Shown here: positions 27,891 to 38,341 of the stretch, piece after piece
How the letters are laid out: every line of letters starts with the position of its first letter
Position numbering within the stretch: position 1 is the first letter of the stretch
Assembly (NCBI GenBank): GCA_036677805.1
Contig: JAVBVS010000017.1
Coordinates: 1-64,000, forward strand
DNA length: 64,000 nt
Direction of reading: 5' to 3'
Source of the DNA: SIG78 sp036677805
GTDB lineage: Bacteria > Verrucomicrobiota > Lentisphaeria > Victivallales > Victivallaceae
Position numbers and translations under genes: made by a program
The notes under the pieces: generated by a model
Seen by the model: the letters and a program-made list of their open reading frames with translations, nothing else
The model's database searches: none
What the model was told of the DNA's origin: nothing

Positions 27891-28329
27891 TCAGAGCTTT
27901 CTGCACTCAGATGATCCCCCGATAGAGCCCGAAAACAAGGCGATGGCCAACAGGCAGAATTGCACGATTTTCCTGTAGTCCCCGCCTTCCGCGTGAAATA
28001 CCTTGCTGCGATTGAGCAGAAAATTCAAGGAAACACTTGGTCCCCGCGCCGCAATCAGGGCGGAAAGCACATGAGATGAGATCAAGAATACGATCGCAAA
28101 AATGACATAATCCACCAGACTGCAGATCGGCGAGGACAGTGTAAAACGCAGGAAGACCGCATAGATTCGCAGTGGGTCCCGGAATGGATTGAAATGGGAG
28201 CAGCGGCTGTTATCCTCATAAATGGTCTGAATCGGTACTTGTACGATCGAAACACTAGGTCAACTCCATCGGTAAGGCTTCGAGCTGAAATTCGTAACGG
28301 GAACTGGCAATCCCCGGACTTGGACGGGT
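27891..28329 (-). pseudogene. Remnant of a GT2 glycosyltransferase-GtrA fusion gene
   Basis: From about 28329 the minus strand reads TRPSPGIASSRYEFQLEALP, the late GT2 (dolichyl-phosphate-sugar synthase-like) region. After a frameshift near 28265 it reads VQVPIQTIYEDNSRCSHFNP, then RDPLRIYAVFLRF. This runs into the GtrA-type membrane part SLVDYVIFAIVFLISSHVL and PSVSLNFLLNRSKVF before stopping early at 27891. Intact homologues make lipid-linked sugars and flip them. Both ends and the frame are lost here, so it is a relic. Confidence 0.7.
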
Positions 28330-28413
28330 TTCTATCAAAGTAGACGGGGGGCTATCGTAAAATCGCTATCCGCATTCCCCGGGGACGGTGAAAAAAATTT
28401 TATGTATTTATCC

Positions 28414-28441
28414 TTGACAAACCTTTTTAGAAAGGTATATT
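28414..28441 (+). promoter_or_regulatory. Promoter with 16-bp palindromic operator
   Basis: TTGACA (28414-28419) and TATATT (28436-28441) are 16 bp apart, and the spacer is almost exactly filled by the dyad ACCTTT-TTAG-AAAGGT (28421-28436). It drives the regulator at 28463 and probably the genes after it. The position between the boxes suggests repression, most simply by the regulator itself. Confidence 0.7.
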
Positions 28442-28462
28442 AATATTTAAGGAGACAAAAAA

Positions 28463-29539
28463 ATGATGGTTCGAGGAAAAACTCAAGCTGTGGTTCAGGA
28501 GTTGCGTGCTCGAATTCACTCCGGCGTATGGGAGCTGGGTGAAAAATTGGAAAGCGTGCCCCGTCTGGCCGCCCAACTTGGAACTACGGTGACCACGGTA
28601 ACCAAGGCATTCGATCGGCTGGAAGAACAGGGACTGATTGAACGGCTCAATGGGCTGGGGGTATTTGTGCGCCGCAAGCCGGGCCGTCGTTACGCGTTGG
28701 TATTTGATTCTGCGATTCCCGGTGAAACCTTCACTCATGCCGTGTTGTTTTTGAAATACTTTTGCGAGGTCGCCAAAGAAACCGGCAATGAGTGTACTGT
28801 TTTCAACAATATTGACAATGCCGAAGATTGTCGACGATTGAGCAAAGCGCTGCAGCTTGGCGAATACGACGTAATCGTAATCGCCAGCGCCTATCTGGCA
28901 GAACACCATGAGGAATACCTGTCGAAACCGGGCATGCTCACGATAGGACTTTACCCGTACAAATGGCTGGCCCGCTGCGTTTGTTTTGTCGATGATCTGG
29001 TGAGGCCCGGGACTATTTGGCTCAGGGCGCACGGTTGTACCCGGATTGCGCTGATTACCCGAAACGATGAAATTTCAACTTTGTCTGTCCCGGAGGTCAG
29101 CTCGCCCAAAGCGATTTACCAGGCTCTATGCGCCGAACAGCATCCTTGTTGCAGTCCGGAACTATTGCGCCAAGCCCCGCTGAGCTCTCAAGGCGGATAT
29201 GTCGCGGCCAATGAATTGCTCCGAAGGGTGGAACCGGGTGCCCGTTTGGGCATTATCAGCGTTGACTCCTTGCTGACGCACGGAATTCTGACTGCGCTGC
29301 TTCAGCAGGGGCGAGCGCCGGGAGATGATGTTTTTCTGATTTCGCACAGCAATTTGGGGTCGGCAGTTTCAGAATTTTCATTGCCGCTGCCGATATTTGC
29401 AGCCGATATTCGCGCTCAGGCCAAAACAATCCTCACGCTTGCGGACCGTCATTTGGCCGGCATTGCCGCTATGAACGGAACCGTGTTCCTGCCCATGCCG
29501 ATTCAGGAACCTCAGGAGTGTCGACGTTTACAACCATAG
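28463..29539 (+). CDS. GntR-type winged-helix / LacI-type sensor hybrid regulator
   Basis: 358 residues behind AAGGAG at a spacing of 8. Residues 1-70: GntR winged helix (VVQELRARIHSGVWELGEKL, SVPRLAAQLGTTVTTVTKAF, DRLEEQGLIERLNGLGVFVRR). The remainder is a LacI-like sensor, though more divergent than in the other two hybrids of this window (EYDVIVIASAYLAEHHEEYL, GARLGIISVDSLLTHGI, DDVFLISHSNLGS). It heads a co-directional run of a TIM-barrel protein, pseudopilin, DUF4838, DUF4434 and MFS genes, only 12 bp from the next, so it probably controls that carbohydrate locus. Confidence 0.85.
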   Translation: MMVRGKTQAVVQELRARIHSGVWELGEKLESVPRLAAQLGTTVTTVTKAFDRLEEQGLIERLNGLGVFVRRKPGRRYALVFDSAIPGETFTHAVLFLKYFCEVAKETGNECTVFNNIDNAEDCRRLSKALQLGEYDVIVIASAYLAEHHEEYLSKPGMLTIGLYPYKWLARCVCFVDDLVRPGTIWLRAHGCTRIALITRNDEISTLSVPEVSSPKAIYQALCAEQHPCCSPELLRQAPLSSQGGYVAANELLRRVEPGARLGIISVDSLLTHGILTALLQQGRAPGDDVFLISHSNLGSAVSEFSLPLPIFAADIRAQAKTILTLADRHLAGIAAMNGTVFLPMPIQEPQECRRLQP

Positions 29540-29551
29540 GGAGCTTTCGCA

Positions 29552-31606
29552 ATGTCGCGAACAAATTGTGCTGTGGAATGCTGGATATGGACGGAGTTGC
29601 TGGCTTTCGACCGCGATCTCCCGGATTGCGGAGTCGGGCAGTACCTGCGGGATGTCAATATGCCGGTTGACGGCATTTCGCTCTTGCTGGGTTCTCCCGA
29701 CTTCATTCTGCTGCATGGAGATTCCGGGGTGGAAGATCCGCTGTTTCCTGATGTGGCCAGCCGTTTCGGTCATGAAAGCAATGGCATCCGCTACCGACAG
29801 CCTTGGACCGGCTGCGATCTGATGCGCTTGATCGGTGTACTTCATCAAAATCGGATCAAGGTGCTGGTTCAGGTGTTTGCCGCCGGCAGTCATAACCGAT
29901 TTCATCGGGAATTTCTCGCCATGCATCCGGAAACGGCGGTGGTTTATTATGGACAGGGACCGACCGCCGCGGAAGATATGTTGTCCCGCCTCAATGATGG
30001 AAGATATTTGGAAGATATTTTCGCCGAAAAGCTGGCGGCAGTCCTGAAAACGTATGATTTCGATGGATGGCACGGTGCGGACTGGTTCGGGCCGGGAGGG
30101 TCGCTGGGCGGCAACTGTTCGGATAATCTTTTCCGGCAGTTCGCCGAATGGCGCGGCCATTGTGAATGGGCTCCGAACTGCGATCACGACATTCAACTGC
30201 TGACGGAGCGGGTCAACCGGGTTTGGCATCACTGTTTCAATGAATGGAACAATTTCATAACGGAGCGCTGGACCCGCTTCTGGGACAAAATGATTGATGT
30301 CGTGCATCGTCACGGTGGCGTGACGATGATGAATTCGGGGAATACGCGAGGCGTATTTGAATCCCGGTGTCATCTGGGCTTTGATTACCCGACGGTCGCC
30401 GCCGCAGGAGTCGACTATCTGGTCGTTGAAACCGTCGGCAATAATTTTGGATTGATCAAAGGGTGTGATGATTATCGCAATGCATATCGTGCCGCTTTGG
30501 CCGAGTACGCCGCAGTGCTGCCGGATGCCACCAAACTGCTTTTTCTTCATTGCGTCCGTGATGTCATCGAGGCGTATGACGTCATGAAACATGCCCCGGC
30601 TGCACTTGAAGCGGAATTCCACGAATTGACCTCTCTTCGCCGCCGTGATTCTTCAGGGACGCTCCGACGGTCAGCCGCCGGATTTCTGGTCTGTCTGGGC
30701 GATGCCATCAAAACCGAAGAGTGGCGACAGATCAAGCGCTGGCGGCAACGGTCCGAAGCGCTTGCCGTCACCGCAGCCGGCGAATGGCGCTGGCTGTGCA
30801 GTGCGGAGGCGGGAAATGCCTGGCGCGATTTATGGCGAGAGACCGGTAGAGTGCCAGCCTATCGGCAGATTGCCGCATTGACGGCAAACGGGGTGGATAT
30901 TGCCGAAACAACAACAGAGTTTCAAGCGGCTATGCCGGAGTTGCCAACGGTAATTCCCGACTTTGATCTTCTCCCCGAGAGCATACGCAATGCAATTCTG
31001 GCAGACGGGCGGCAACCCCTGCTGCTGCTGGGAGAAGAAAAATTGCCGGGCCATCTTGTGGCCGCGGTACGGGTTTCTCCGGCAAGGACCTTTGGCGCGT
31101 CGCTATGGAACCCGGTTCTGCCGATGGCGTCCCCGTTGTCTATGTTCAGCGCCGCTGATGGGTTCCGGTCTGATGAGAATTATCAGGGAACCTCTATTTT
31201 CAATCGCATTCCTTCCATCGACATACCTCAGGATTTTTATGTTTGTGTGGCTGAAGAAATGAACCGGCAAAGTCTTGCATTCCGGCAATTGCGAATGTTG
31301 CCGCGGGGACGCTGTGAGGATGCCAAAGACAAGTTGCGAACAGAACTGCTCCAGACCGAAGACGGTATCGCAGTCGCAATCTATTCTTCGAGCAAAACTT
31401 ATACGACGGCCTCTCTACGGCTGACACCGCCTTGCAACCATGTCATTTTGGCGGGGGAGTTTCCGATGGCTGTGTTGAAGAGCGATGAAACCGGTATCAT
31501 CCGGACCACTGAACCACTGACTCCATTTCATATTGCACCTGAAGGCGTTGCCATTGTACTGGCATCCTTGAATCCTGTACCGCAAGAGGACAGGAGTCCG
31601 CAATAA
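29552..31606 (+). CDS. Putative cytoplasmic glycosidase-like protein (TIM-barrel type), family not recognised
   Basis: 684 residues, starting behind AGGGAG, without signal peptide. Blocks such as GCDLMRLIGVLHQNRIKVLVQVF, YDFDGWHGADWFGPGGS, WTRFWDKMIDVVHRHGG and DYLVVETVGNNFGL have the strand-helix rhythm of a glycoside-hydrolase TIM barrel, with acidic residues at strand ends. The last 150 residues look beta-rich. It lies 12 bp after the regulator and upstream of the pseudopilin gene. I cannot name a family; a sugar-acting enzyme is inferred from context. Confidence 0.6.
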   Translation: MSRTNCAVECWIWTELLAFDRDLPDCGVGQYLRDVNMPVDGISLLLGSPDFILLHGDSGVEDPLFPDVASRFGHESNGIRYRQPWTGCDLMRLIGVLHQNRIKVLVQVFAAGSHNRFHREFLAMHPETAVVYYGQGPTAAEDMLSRLNDGRYLEDIFAEKLAAVLKTYDFDGWHGADWFGPGGSLGGNCSDNLFRQFAEWRGHCEWAPNCDHDIQLLTERVNRVWHHCFNEWNNFITERWTRFWDKMIDVVHRHGGVTMMNSGNTRGVFESRCHLGFDYPTVAAAGVDYLVVETVGNNFGLIKGCDDYRNAYRAALAEYAAVLPDATKLLFLHCVRDVIEAYDVMKHAPAALEAEFHELTSLRRRDSSGTLRRSAAGFLVCLGDAIKTEEWRQIKRWRQRSEALAVTAAGEWRWLCSAEAGNAWRDLWRETGRVPAYRQIAALTANGVDIAETTTEFQAAMPELPTVIPDFDLLPESIRNAILADGRQPLLLLGEEKLPGHLVAAVRVSPARTFGASLWNPVLPMASPLSMFSAADGFRSDENYQGTSIFNRIPSIDIPQDFYVCVAEEMNRQSLAFRQLRMLPRGRCEDAKDKLRTELLQTEDGIAVAIYSSSKTYTTASLRLTPPCNHVILAGEFPMAVLKSDETGIIRTTEPLTPFHIAPEGVAIVLASLNPVPQEDRSPQ

Positions 31607-31738
31607 TAACAGCGCAGCGTACTTTGCAATCATTCAACCATGAAACTACAGAAAGAGAAGGTTGCCATGAAGTCACCCGGCAAAAAAAACGAGAGCAGGA
31701 GGGTTGCCATGAAAGACGTTACAGAAAGGAAAGCTGCC

Positions 31739-32380
<642 letters not shown>

Positions 32381-32408
32381 AATCAGTCATTTCAAGGAGT
32401 AAAATACA

Positions 32409-35312
32409 ATGCTGAGCCTTAAAACATGGGCATGTTTTTGGGGGGGCATGATCGTGCTGGCAAATATTCACGCCATGGATCTGCCGGGGAAGATCGTCCT
32501 GCCGGAACAACCGACTCCGATGATTCGTCATGCCGCGGAGGAACTTCGTTTTTTCCTGAATCAAGCGACCGGGCGCGAGCTGACCGTGATCACCGTGCAG
32601 GAATGGGACGGCAAGAGTCCCGCCATGCGGCTCGGTACGAATATGGACACGGCCGCCGCCGGTCCGGTCCCCGATCGCCGTTCCGAAGCGTGGAGCGTTG
32701 AAGGCATTGACCGCCGCCATATTTATTTCGGAGGCGGCGAGCGGGGCGTTCTCTACGGTGTTTATGAGTTTTTGGAACATTGCATCGGTATCCGTTTTTA
32801 TGGCATAAAAGATACCTATGTACCACAAATTTCAGCCCCGGTGATCGACGACGATCTCAAATTGAGCGGCACTCCATCCTTCCCCTTCCGAATGCTTTCG
32901 GTGGGGCTGGTGGCGCCGGTTCCGGAAGATTGTTTCCGCTGGTATGGCCGCAACCGCCTCCAGGGGCCGGTGGCGCTGAACAATCCGGATACTCAATGGC
33001 CGTTCCCGTGGGGAAGCGTGGCGAATTTCGGCTCCCCGAACCGCTGCCATACATTCGGTCTTTATACCAGAAATGATGACTTCCCCAAAAAACCTGAATG
33101 CTTTGCTTTGAACTCGGCGGGAAAAAGACCGCAGGCCGTGGACGGAGTTGGCCCGGGACAGCCATGTTTGACCAATCCGGAAGTTCGGAGCTATTTCAAG
33201 CGCAAGCTGCGTTTCTATATTGAAGCGGATCGGAAAGCCGCCGCTGCCGCCGGGATGCCCGCACCGATCATTTACGATATCTCGGCCAACGATAACAAAG
33301 ATTACTGTCACTGTGAGGCCTGTGTCCGTTTAGGCGAAAAATTGGGCGGCCCCGGTGGCGTCGATCTTGATTTTGTCAACGCAATTGCCGACGATATCGC
33401 GCAGGATTATCCGGATATCCTGATTTCAACTTTTGCCTATATGTATTCGGAACAGCCCTCCAGGGTCAAGCCCCGTGAAAATGTAATGATACAGCTTGCC
33501 CAGCTGGGACGCGAATATGGCGGGCATCGCGATACTCTTCGTTCTCTGAATCATCCCGGCAATCAAGACTCCAAGAAGATTTTCGACGCATGGGCGGCGG
33601 TGGCACCGCAATTGGCGATATGGGATTATGGCATTATTTATGAGGAACCTTTTCCCTCGCCCTATACGGAAGTATCCGGATATTGGGAAACTTTCAGATA
33701 TTATCACCGCAATAAGGTCAAATCGATCTATCTGGAAACTGAGATCAGCTGGCCGAACGCCGGACGTTTTGTGCCGCTGACGCCTGCGTTCTGCGATTTG
33801 AAGCACTATGTCGCGGCCCGCTGCATGCTGGATGTTCAGACTGATCTGCCGGCACTGCTGGATGAATTTTTCCGTAATTTTTACGGCCCGGCCGCCAAGC
33901 CCATGCGGCAATATCTGGATTATCTCGAACGGCGCCAGGATGAAGCTCCAACCATGAATAATATTGCCACAGTCAACCGAGCCTACCTTGATCTGGATTT
34001 TTTCCAAATTGCAGACCGGTTTCTCAGCGAGGCTGAACGCCTCACTGCTGCGAATCCGGAATATTACCGCCGGGTACATCAGGAACGTTATAATGTCGAT
34101 TATGCATTGCTGGGACGCTGGAATCAACTGAGCAGCAAGGCGCCGTTGCCATGGCAGCGGGAAGCGATCATCAGCCGGATCATTGAAGTTGAAGCCATGA
34201 TCCTTGCGAAATACTTTGACTGTCCCAGCGCTTATCTGGGCAATGTGGCTGAGGCCGCCGGCAAGCGTCTGGAGTTATTGCAGAAGCGCGGTCAGGCACC
34301 GCTTGTGCCGCTGCCGGATTTTCTCAAGGATGCCAAGGTAATTGCGGATTTCACCGCCAACGATTTCACTGCCGGCGGCCATAGCGTTTTCGCAGACGAT
34401 TCGGCGGCAGTGACCGGAAAAGCGTTGCGACTGGGCGATGTCAAGATCGACGGCAAGATCAACATCCATCAAAAACCTTATGAATTCGGGGTCTACGACA
34501 ACAACAGCGCCAAGATCCTGGTCACTAAAGTACTGAGTAAAGCGGAAACACCAAGCGACGAAAAATATCATTGGCTGCGCTTGAAAAATATCCAACTCTC
34601 GCCCAAATGCCGCATGTGGAGCCATTGGTCCTGGGGACTTTCACCCGCGCCCCTGAGCGAAGCCTATTCCGCAGGCGCACCGGCGCGCCGTTGTGATATC
34701 TGGATTTCTTATAAACTGACTGGTCCGGCCTACGTTCCTGGATCAACTTCGGAAAATGCATCCGCCATCGACCGGGTCATTATAGTGGAAGCTCCAGTCA
34801 TAGTTGCTCCCCCCCTGCCGGAAGATTTACAGAATGAGGCGGTAGTGGCTGATTTTCATGCCGGCAATTTCATTGAGTGGGGTGGCACTCGCCTGCTTCC
34901 CGATGCAGATGCCTGCGGTGGCAAAGCAATGGTTTTGGGAGACTGGCCGGTCGGAGACCATGCTGACGCTCATAGCAATCATCAGTTTGAGATTGGTCTG
35001 TATGACAAAGTCGCCGCCCAAATCATCACTTGCAAGGTGTTTCCAAAACTTCCTGCGGGAACTCCGGAAAACTATCGCTGGGCGACGTTGAAGGACCTCC
35101 GGCTGCCGAAGCAGTGTCGCTTTTGGAGCCATTGGACTTGGGGACTGACTCCGGCGAACTTTGATGACATCGGTGCAGGTGACGGCACTTTGTACGATGT
35201 CCATGTTTCATATAAATTGACCGGTCCGGCCTATGTTACGAATTCTACAGAAAAAAATTCCGCTCGAATCGACCGGATTGTAATCACGAAAGCACGCAAG
35301 GTAGCGCAATGA
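32409..35312 (+). CDS. Secreted DUF4838-type glycosidase-like protein with duplicated C-terminal module
   Basis: 967 residues behind AAGGAG. A signal peptide (about 1-22) precedes an alpha-glucuronidase-like N-terminal domain (PMIRHAAEELRFFLNQATG, YFGGGERGVLYGVYEFLE). The central DUF4838 barrel includes YDISANDNKDYCHCEACV, ILISTFAYMYSEQP and AIWDYGIIYEEPF. Two copies of one C-terminal module follow, residues about 645-798 and 811-966 (VIADFTANDF / VVADFHAGNF; MWSHWSWGLSPA / FWSHWTWGLTPA; YKLTGPAYV in both). Likely degrades or binds an exported-site polysaccharide. It overlaps the next gene by 4 bp. Confidence 0.78.
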   Translation: MLSLKTWACFWGGMIVLANIHAMDLPGKIVLPEQPTPMIRHAAEELRFFLNQATGRELTVITVQEWDGKSPAMRLGTNMDTAAAGPVPDRRSEAWSVEGIDRRHIYFGGGERGVLYGVYEFLEHCIGIRFYGIKDTYVPQISAPVIDDDLKLSGTPSFPFRMLSVGLVAPVPEDCFRWYGRNRLQGPVALNNPDTQWPFPWGSVANFGSPNRCHTFGLYTRNDDFPKKPECFALNSAGKRPQAVDGVGPGQPCLTNPEVRSYFKRKLRFYIEADRKAAAAAGMPAPIIYDISANDNKDYCHCEACVRLGEKLGGPGGVDLDFVNAIADDIAQDYPDILISTFAYMYSEQPSRVKPRENVMIQLAQLGREYGGHRDTLRSLNHPGNQDSKKIFDAWAAVAPQLAIWDYGIIYEEPFPSPYTEVSGYWETFRYYHRNKVKSIYLETEISWPNAGRFVPLTPAFCDLKHYVAARCMLDVQTDLPALLDEFFRNFYGPAAKPMRQYLDYLERRQDEAPTMNNIATVNRAYLDLDFFQIADRFLSEAERLTAANPEYYRRVHQERYNVDYALLGRWNQLSSKAPLPWQREAIISRIIEVEAMILAKYFDCPSAYLGNVAEAAGKRLELLQKRGQAPLVPLPDFLKDAKVIADFTANDFTAGGHSVFADDSAAVTGKALRLGDVKIDGKINIHQKPYEFGVYDNNSAKILVTKVLSKAETPSDEKYHWLRLKNIQLSPKCRMWSHWSWGLSPAPLSEAYSAGAPARRCDIWISYKLTGPAYVPGSTSENASAIDRVIIVEAPVIVAPPLPEDLQNEAVVADFHAGNFIEWGGTRLLPDADACGGKAMVLGDWPVGDHADAHSNHQFEIGLYDKVAAQIITCKVFPKLPAGTPENYRWATLKDLRLPKQCRFWSHWTWGLTPANFDDIGAGDGTLYDVHVSYKLTGPAYVTNSTEKNSARIDRIVITKARKVAQ

Positions 35313-36367
35313 CTTATCGAATTGGAGAGTACGCCGGATTCCGAATTTTTGAGCCGCATGAATCCATTCTGGAAGGATCCCGGAGACTGGTGGATTTGGC
35401 CAGACGTACCAATACGGCATTTCTCAACGACTGCGTTCGACTGGAAGATCACGCGGCACTCCCTGAAATCAGCGGCAGTTTTATCTGCGCCCATGCTCCT
35501 GATTACGTAGGCGTGCCAACGCTGGAATGGCAGGAAGCGGACTGGCGGCAGCTTTTCGATCGCATGGTGTTTCGGGGAATTGACACCGTGGTCTTTCAGG
35601 CCGCGGCATGGCAGGAATTACAGGAATGTTATTATTGCTCGCAGTATTTTCGTCAATTTCGCCAATGGAATGTGATTGAACCGATGCTTCGTGCCGCCCG
35701 GGCTTGCAAACTCACCGTATTTCTGGGGGGATATGGCAGTGTGAGCGGATGGCGTACTCTTCGAGATTCGGCCATGCTTCAACGTGAATTGGCCCATCAT
35801 CAGCATTGCCTGGAGGAGTTGATGGAGTTCAGAGAACTGTTTCAAGGCGTCTATTTGGCCCCCGAAACCGCTTTCGGGGGGAAACGCGATCCGGAACAGG
35901 AACGATGTTTAAACCGGATTTATCGGGCTACCCATGATATCCTGCGGCAAATGGCACCGGAGAAAAAACTGATGCTTTCTCCGGGCAGCCACTTTTTTCC
36001 AGATCGGCGACAGGATTTCCGGGAAGCATGGCTGAATCTGCTTGACCGGATTCAAGTGGATGTTATGGCTCCTCAGGATTCCATCGGCGGGTGCGCCTGC
36101 ACCCTTCCGGACGGTCGGGCAATCTGGAGCGACTGGAAGACGATTACAGTTGAACTCGGGGCTCGATTATGGGCCAACATCGAACTGTTTGAACGCCGTG
36201 ATTTCGGCGGAGCCGCGCCTTTTGTTCCGGCCTCACCCCAAAGGGTGGCAACGCAGTTATCCAATGTCCGGGAAACGGTCGAGAAATGCATTTGCTGGGA
36301 ATACAGTTATTTTGTCGACCGGCCTGAAGGCGAGGCATTGCGGCGTTTCTTTCCGCAAGAGGCATGA
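35309..36367 (+). CDS. DUF4434-like TIM-barrel protein
   Basis: 352 residues, translationally coupled to the DUF4838 gene. Strand-like blocks GIDTVVFQAAAWQELQ, LTVFLGGYGSVSGW, FQGVYLAPETAFGG, KLMLSPGSHFFPD and VDVMAPQDSIGG fit the DUF4434 glycoside-hydrolase-like barrel, including the typical late MAPQDSxG motif. No signal peptide, so it may act on imported products. Function otherwise unknown. Confidence 0.7.
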   Translation: MTYRIGEYAGFRIFEPHESILEGSRRLVDLARRTNTAFLNDCVRLEDHAALPEISGSFICAHAPDYVGVPTLEWQEADWRQLFDRMVFRGIDTVVFQAAAWQELQECYYCSQYFRQFRQWNVIEPMLRAARACKLTVFLGGYGSVSGWRTLRDSAMLQRELAHHQHCLEELMEFRELFQGVYLAPETAFGGKRDPEQERCLNRIYRATHDILRQMAPEKKLMLSPGSHFFPDRRQDFREAWLNLLDRIQVDVMAPQDSIGGCACTLPDGRAIWSDWKTITVELGARLWANIELFERRDFGGAAPFVPASPQRVATQLSNVRETVEKCICWEYSYFVDRPEGEALRRFFPQEA

Positions 36368-36432
36368 AGAAAATACGATCTTCATCAATAAAGCATGATA
36401 TGTTGGCATGGAGCCGGCGCCGACTCCCAACG

Positions 36433-36457
36433 ATGATTTCTGAAATTCAGGAATCAT
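36433..36457 (+). promoter_or_regulatory. Intergenic inverted repeat before the MFS gene
   Basis: ATGATTTCTGA (36433-36443) and TCAGGAATCAT (36447-36457) pair over 11 positions with one G-T. It lies 19 bp before the MFS start, which has no clear ribosome-binding site. It could be a translational or transcriptional control element, or an attenuator. A smaller GC-rich dyad lies at 36410-36427. Confidence 0.35.
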
Positions 36458-36476
36458 GACGACTTGAATCAGATTT

Positions 36477-37658
36477 ATGAAATACCTCTTTTACCTCCTG
36501 CCGGGCTTGCTGGACATGGTTGAAGGCCTCTTCTTCTTCATTACGGTCAAGCGGATGGCGGATGCCGGAGCCTCATCACTGGCGGTCACTGCCACGATTC
36601 CGGCGTGGGGACTTATTTACGCTGGAACCACCTTGGTACTGAGCAAGTTTCTTACGCGTCGCAATGCCGTCGGCATCCTTTTTATCAGCCATTTCATTTT
36701 ATTGGGGGCGATGTCGGGGATGCTGTTGGCGCCATCGGTATACGCTCAATACTTTTGGCTCATCCTCTGCGGTCTTGGGACAGGGCTTTTTTTTGCACCA
36801 TTCCAGGCAGTCGTGAAACTCCTTGAAAAGATCGAAACAACGCCCCTGACCTTCGCTCGAAGTACGGCGATTTACACCTTTTCATGGAGCATCGGGATGG
36901 CCCTTGGTCCTACCGTAGCGGCGCTGCTTTGGGGGGCGCTCGACCGCGAACAGGGTTGGCGAACCTGCTATTGGGTCAATATTGCGGCCATTATTTTCAG
37001 CTTGGGAGCATTGGTGCTGATGGCACGTTTTGTTCGGGCAAGGCTGGGTACGGAGAAGCCATCCCCATCGGCAAATGCCCAAGAGGAACAAACGTCGGCG
37101 GTTGTTCATCCCGACCTCATGATTTCGGCATGGGTTCTTGGTCTCGGCGGTTTTCTGGTGCTTGCGCTGCTGCGAGTTTACCTGCCGGACTATGCAACGA
37201 AGGTGCTGAAATTCCCGACAGCAGCCCAGGGGATCATCGTAGGGCTTATCAGTTACGCGCAAGCCTTTACCGGACTGGCCTGTTTAAAAACGCGGCGCTG
37301 GCCTTATCATCCGTGGATGGGCATGCTTGGAGGCATCTGCGGCGTTGCGGCGCTGGTGCTTTTCGCTTTCGGATGCACTATTGCAGCGGCTTCCATCGCA
37401 GCCATTCTCTGCGGGATATTTTCAGGTATTTTCTGTTTTAACTTCACCTACCATGCGCTGGCTAATGCCGATAAAAGCGCCAAATACGCGGCGGTCAATG
37501 AAACCATCGCAGGTGCGACTTCGGTGCTGGCACCACTGGGAGCCGGACTGCTGGCCGATCATACAACCGCGGTAATGCCGTTTCTGGTCTCGCTGGCAAT
37601 CATCGCCGTCACCCTGGCGGGACACACTGCCCTGACATGGAAGACCCGCCATTATTAA
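36477..37658 (+). CDS. Major facilitator superfamily transporter
   Basis: 393 residues with twelve hydrophobic segments in the usual 6+6 arrangement. Visible segments include LILCGLGTGLFFAPFQAVV, FSWSIGMALGPTVAALLWG and LGAGLLADHTTAVMPF. It lies at the end of the carbohydrate locus (DUF4838/DUF4434), so import of a sugar or oligosaccharide is the best guess. Substrate not determinable. No good Shine-Dalgarno is visible upstream. Confidence 0.85.
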   Translation: MKYLFYLLPGLLDMVEGLFFFITVKRMADAGASSLAVTATIPAWGLIYAGTTLVLSKFLTRRNAVGILFISHFILLGAMSGMLLAPSVYAQYFWLILCGLGTGLFFAPFQAVVKLLEKIETTPLTFARSTAIYTFSWSIGMALGPTVAALLWGALDREQGWRTCYWVNIAAIIFSLGALVLMARFVRARLGTEKPSPSANAQEEQTSAVVHPDLMISAWVLGLGGFLVLALLRVYLPDYATKVLKFPTAAQGIIVGLISYAQAFTGLACLKTRRWPYHPWMGMLGGICGVAALVLFAFGCTIAAASIAAILCGIFSGIFCFNFTYHALANADKSAKYAAVNETIAGATSVLAPLGAGLLADHTTAVMPFLVSLAIIAVTLAGHTALTWKTRHY

Positions 37659-37742
37659 TGAGAAGAAGTTTTTCTCGGAAAGAAAAGCCCGCACCATTCG
37701 CGCAATTTGACGTGGCGACGCGGTCTCCGTCATGAGGGTTAA

Positions 37743-38264
37743 ATGAACCGGTGCTATATTTGCGGACGCGGAGGAAGCGATTGATAACCCGGAATTTGAA
37801 TTGCTGATGATTGACGCGAGCCATATCAAAGTCTATCCCCACGGAAGTGGTGCACGCGGCAGCAGTCAAGACATGGCCAAGACCAAAGGGGGCTCAACAC
37901 CAATATATATTTGGTCATGGATGCGCATGGGCCGGTTCGAATCATGATTACAAAAGGCACCACAGCGGATTGTAAGCAAGCTGAAAAGTTGATGGACGGT
38001 ATTGAGGGCAAAGTTTTATTGGCAGACCGGGGATGCGATTCCGACGCCATTATCGAAAAGGCGGGAATGAAGGCGGTTATTCCACCACGTAAGAATCGCA
38101 AAATTCAGCGTGAATATGACAAGGATTTGTATCAGTTGCGACATTGGGTCGAAAATGCGTTTTTGATCTTAAAGCGCTGGCGTGGAATCGCAACCCGGTA
38201 GGCCAAGAACACAACATCATTCCTTGCCGCGATACCAATCAGATGCATTGCGGCTTGGATGTGA
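37743..38264 (+). pseudogene. IS5-family transposase remnant (frameshift and in-frame stop)
   Basis: The first piece, DAEEAIDNPEFELLMIDASH then IKVYPHGSGARG, contains the first Asp region and ends near KTKGG. A frameshift at about 37895 leads to VMDAHGPVRIMITKGTTADC, LLADRGCDSDAI, VIPPRKNRKIQREYD and HWVENAFLILKRWRGIATR. These are the second and third catalytic regions of IS5 group enzymes. A TAG then replaces the expected Tyr codon, after which AKNTTSFLAAIPIRCIA continues the family ending. The N-terminal part is missing. Confidence 0.82.
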
Positions 38265-38341
38265 ATCTTTTGACGATACTATCTAGGACTTTTTTGTCCA
38301 TTTCAGCCAATTGCCACGCGGTATTGAATACTGTAGTAGTT

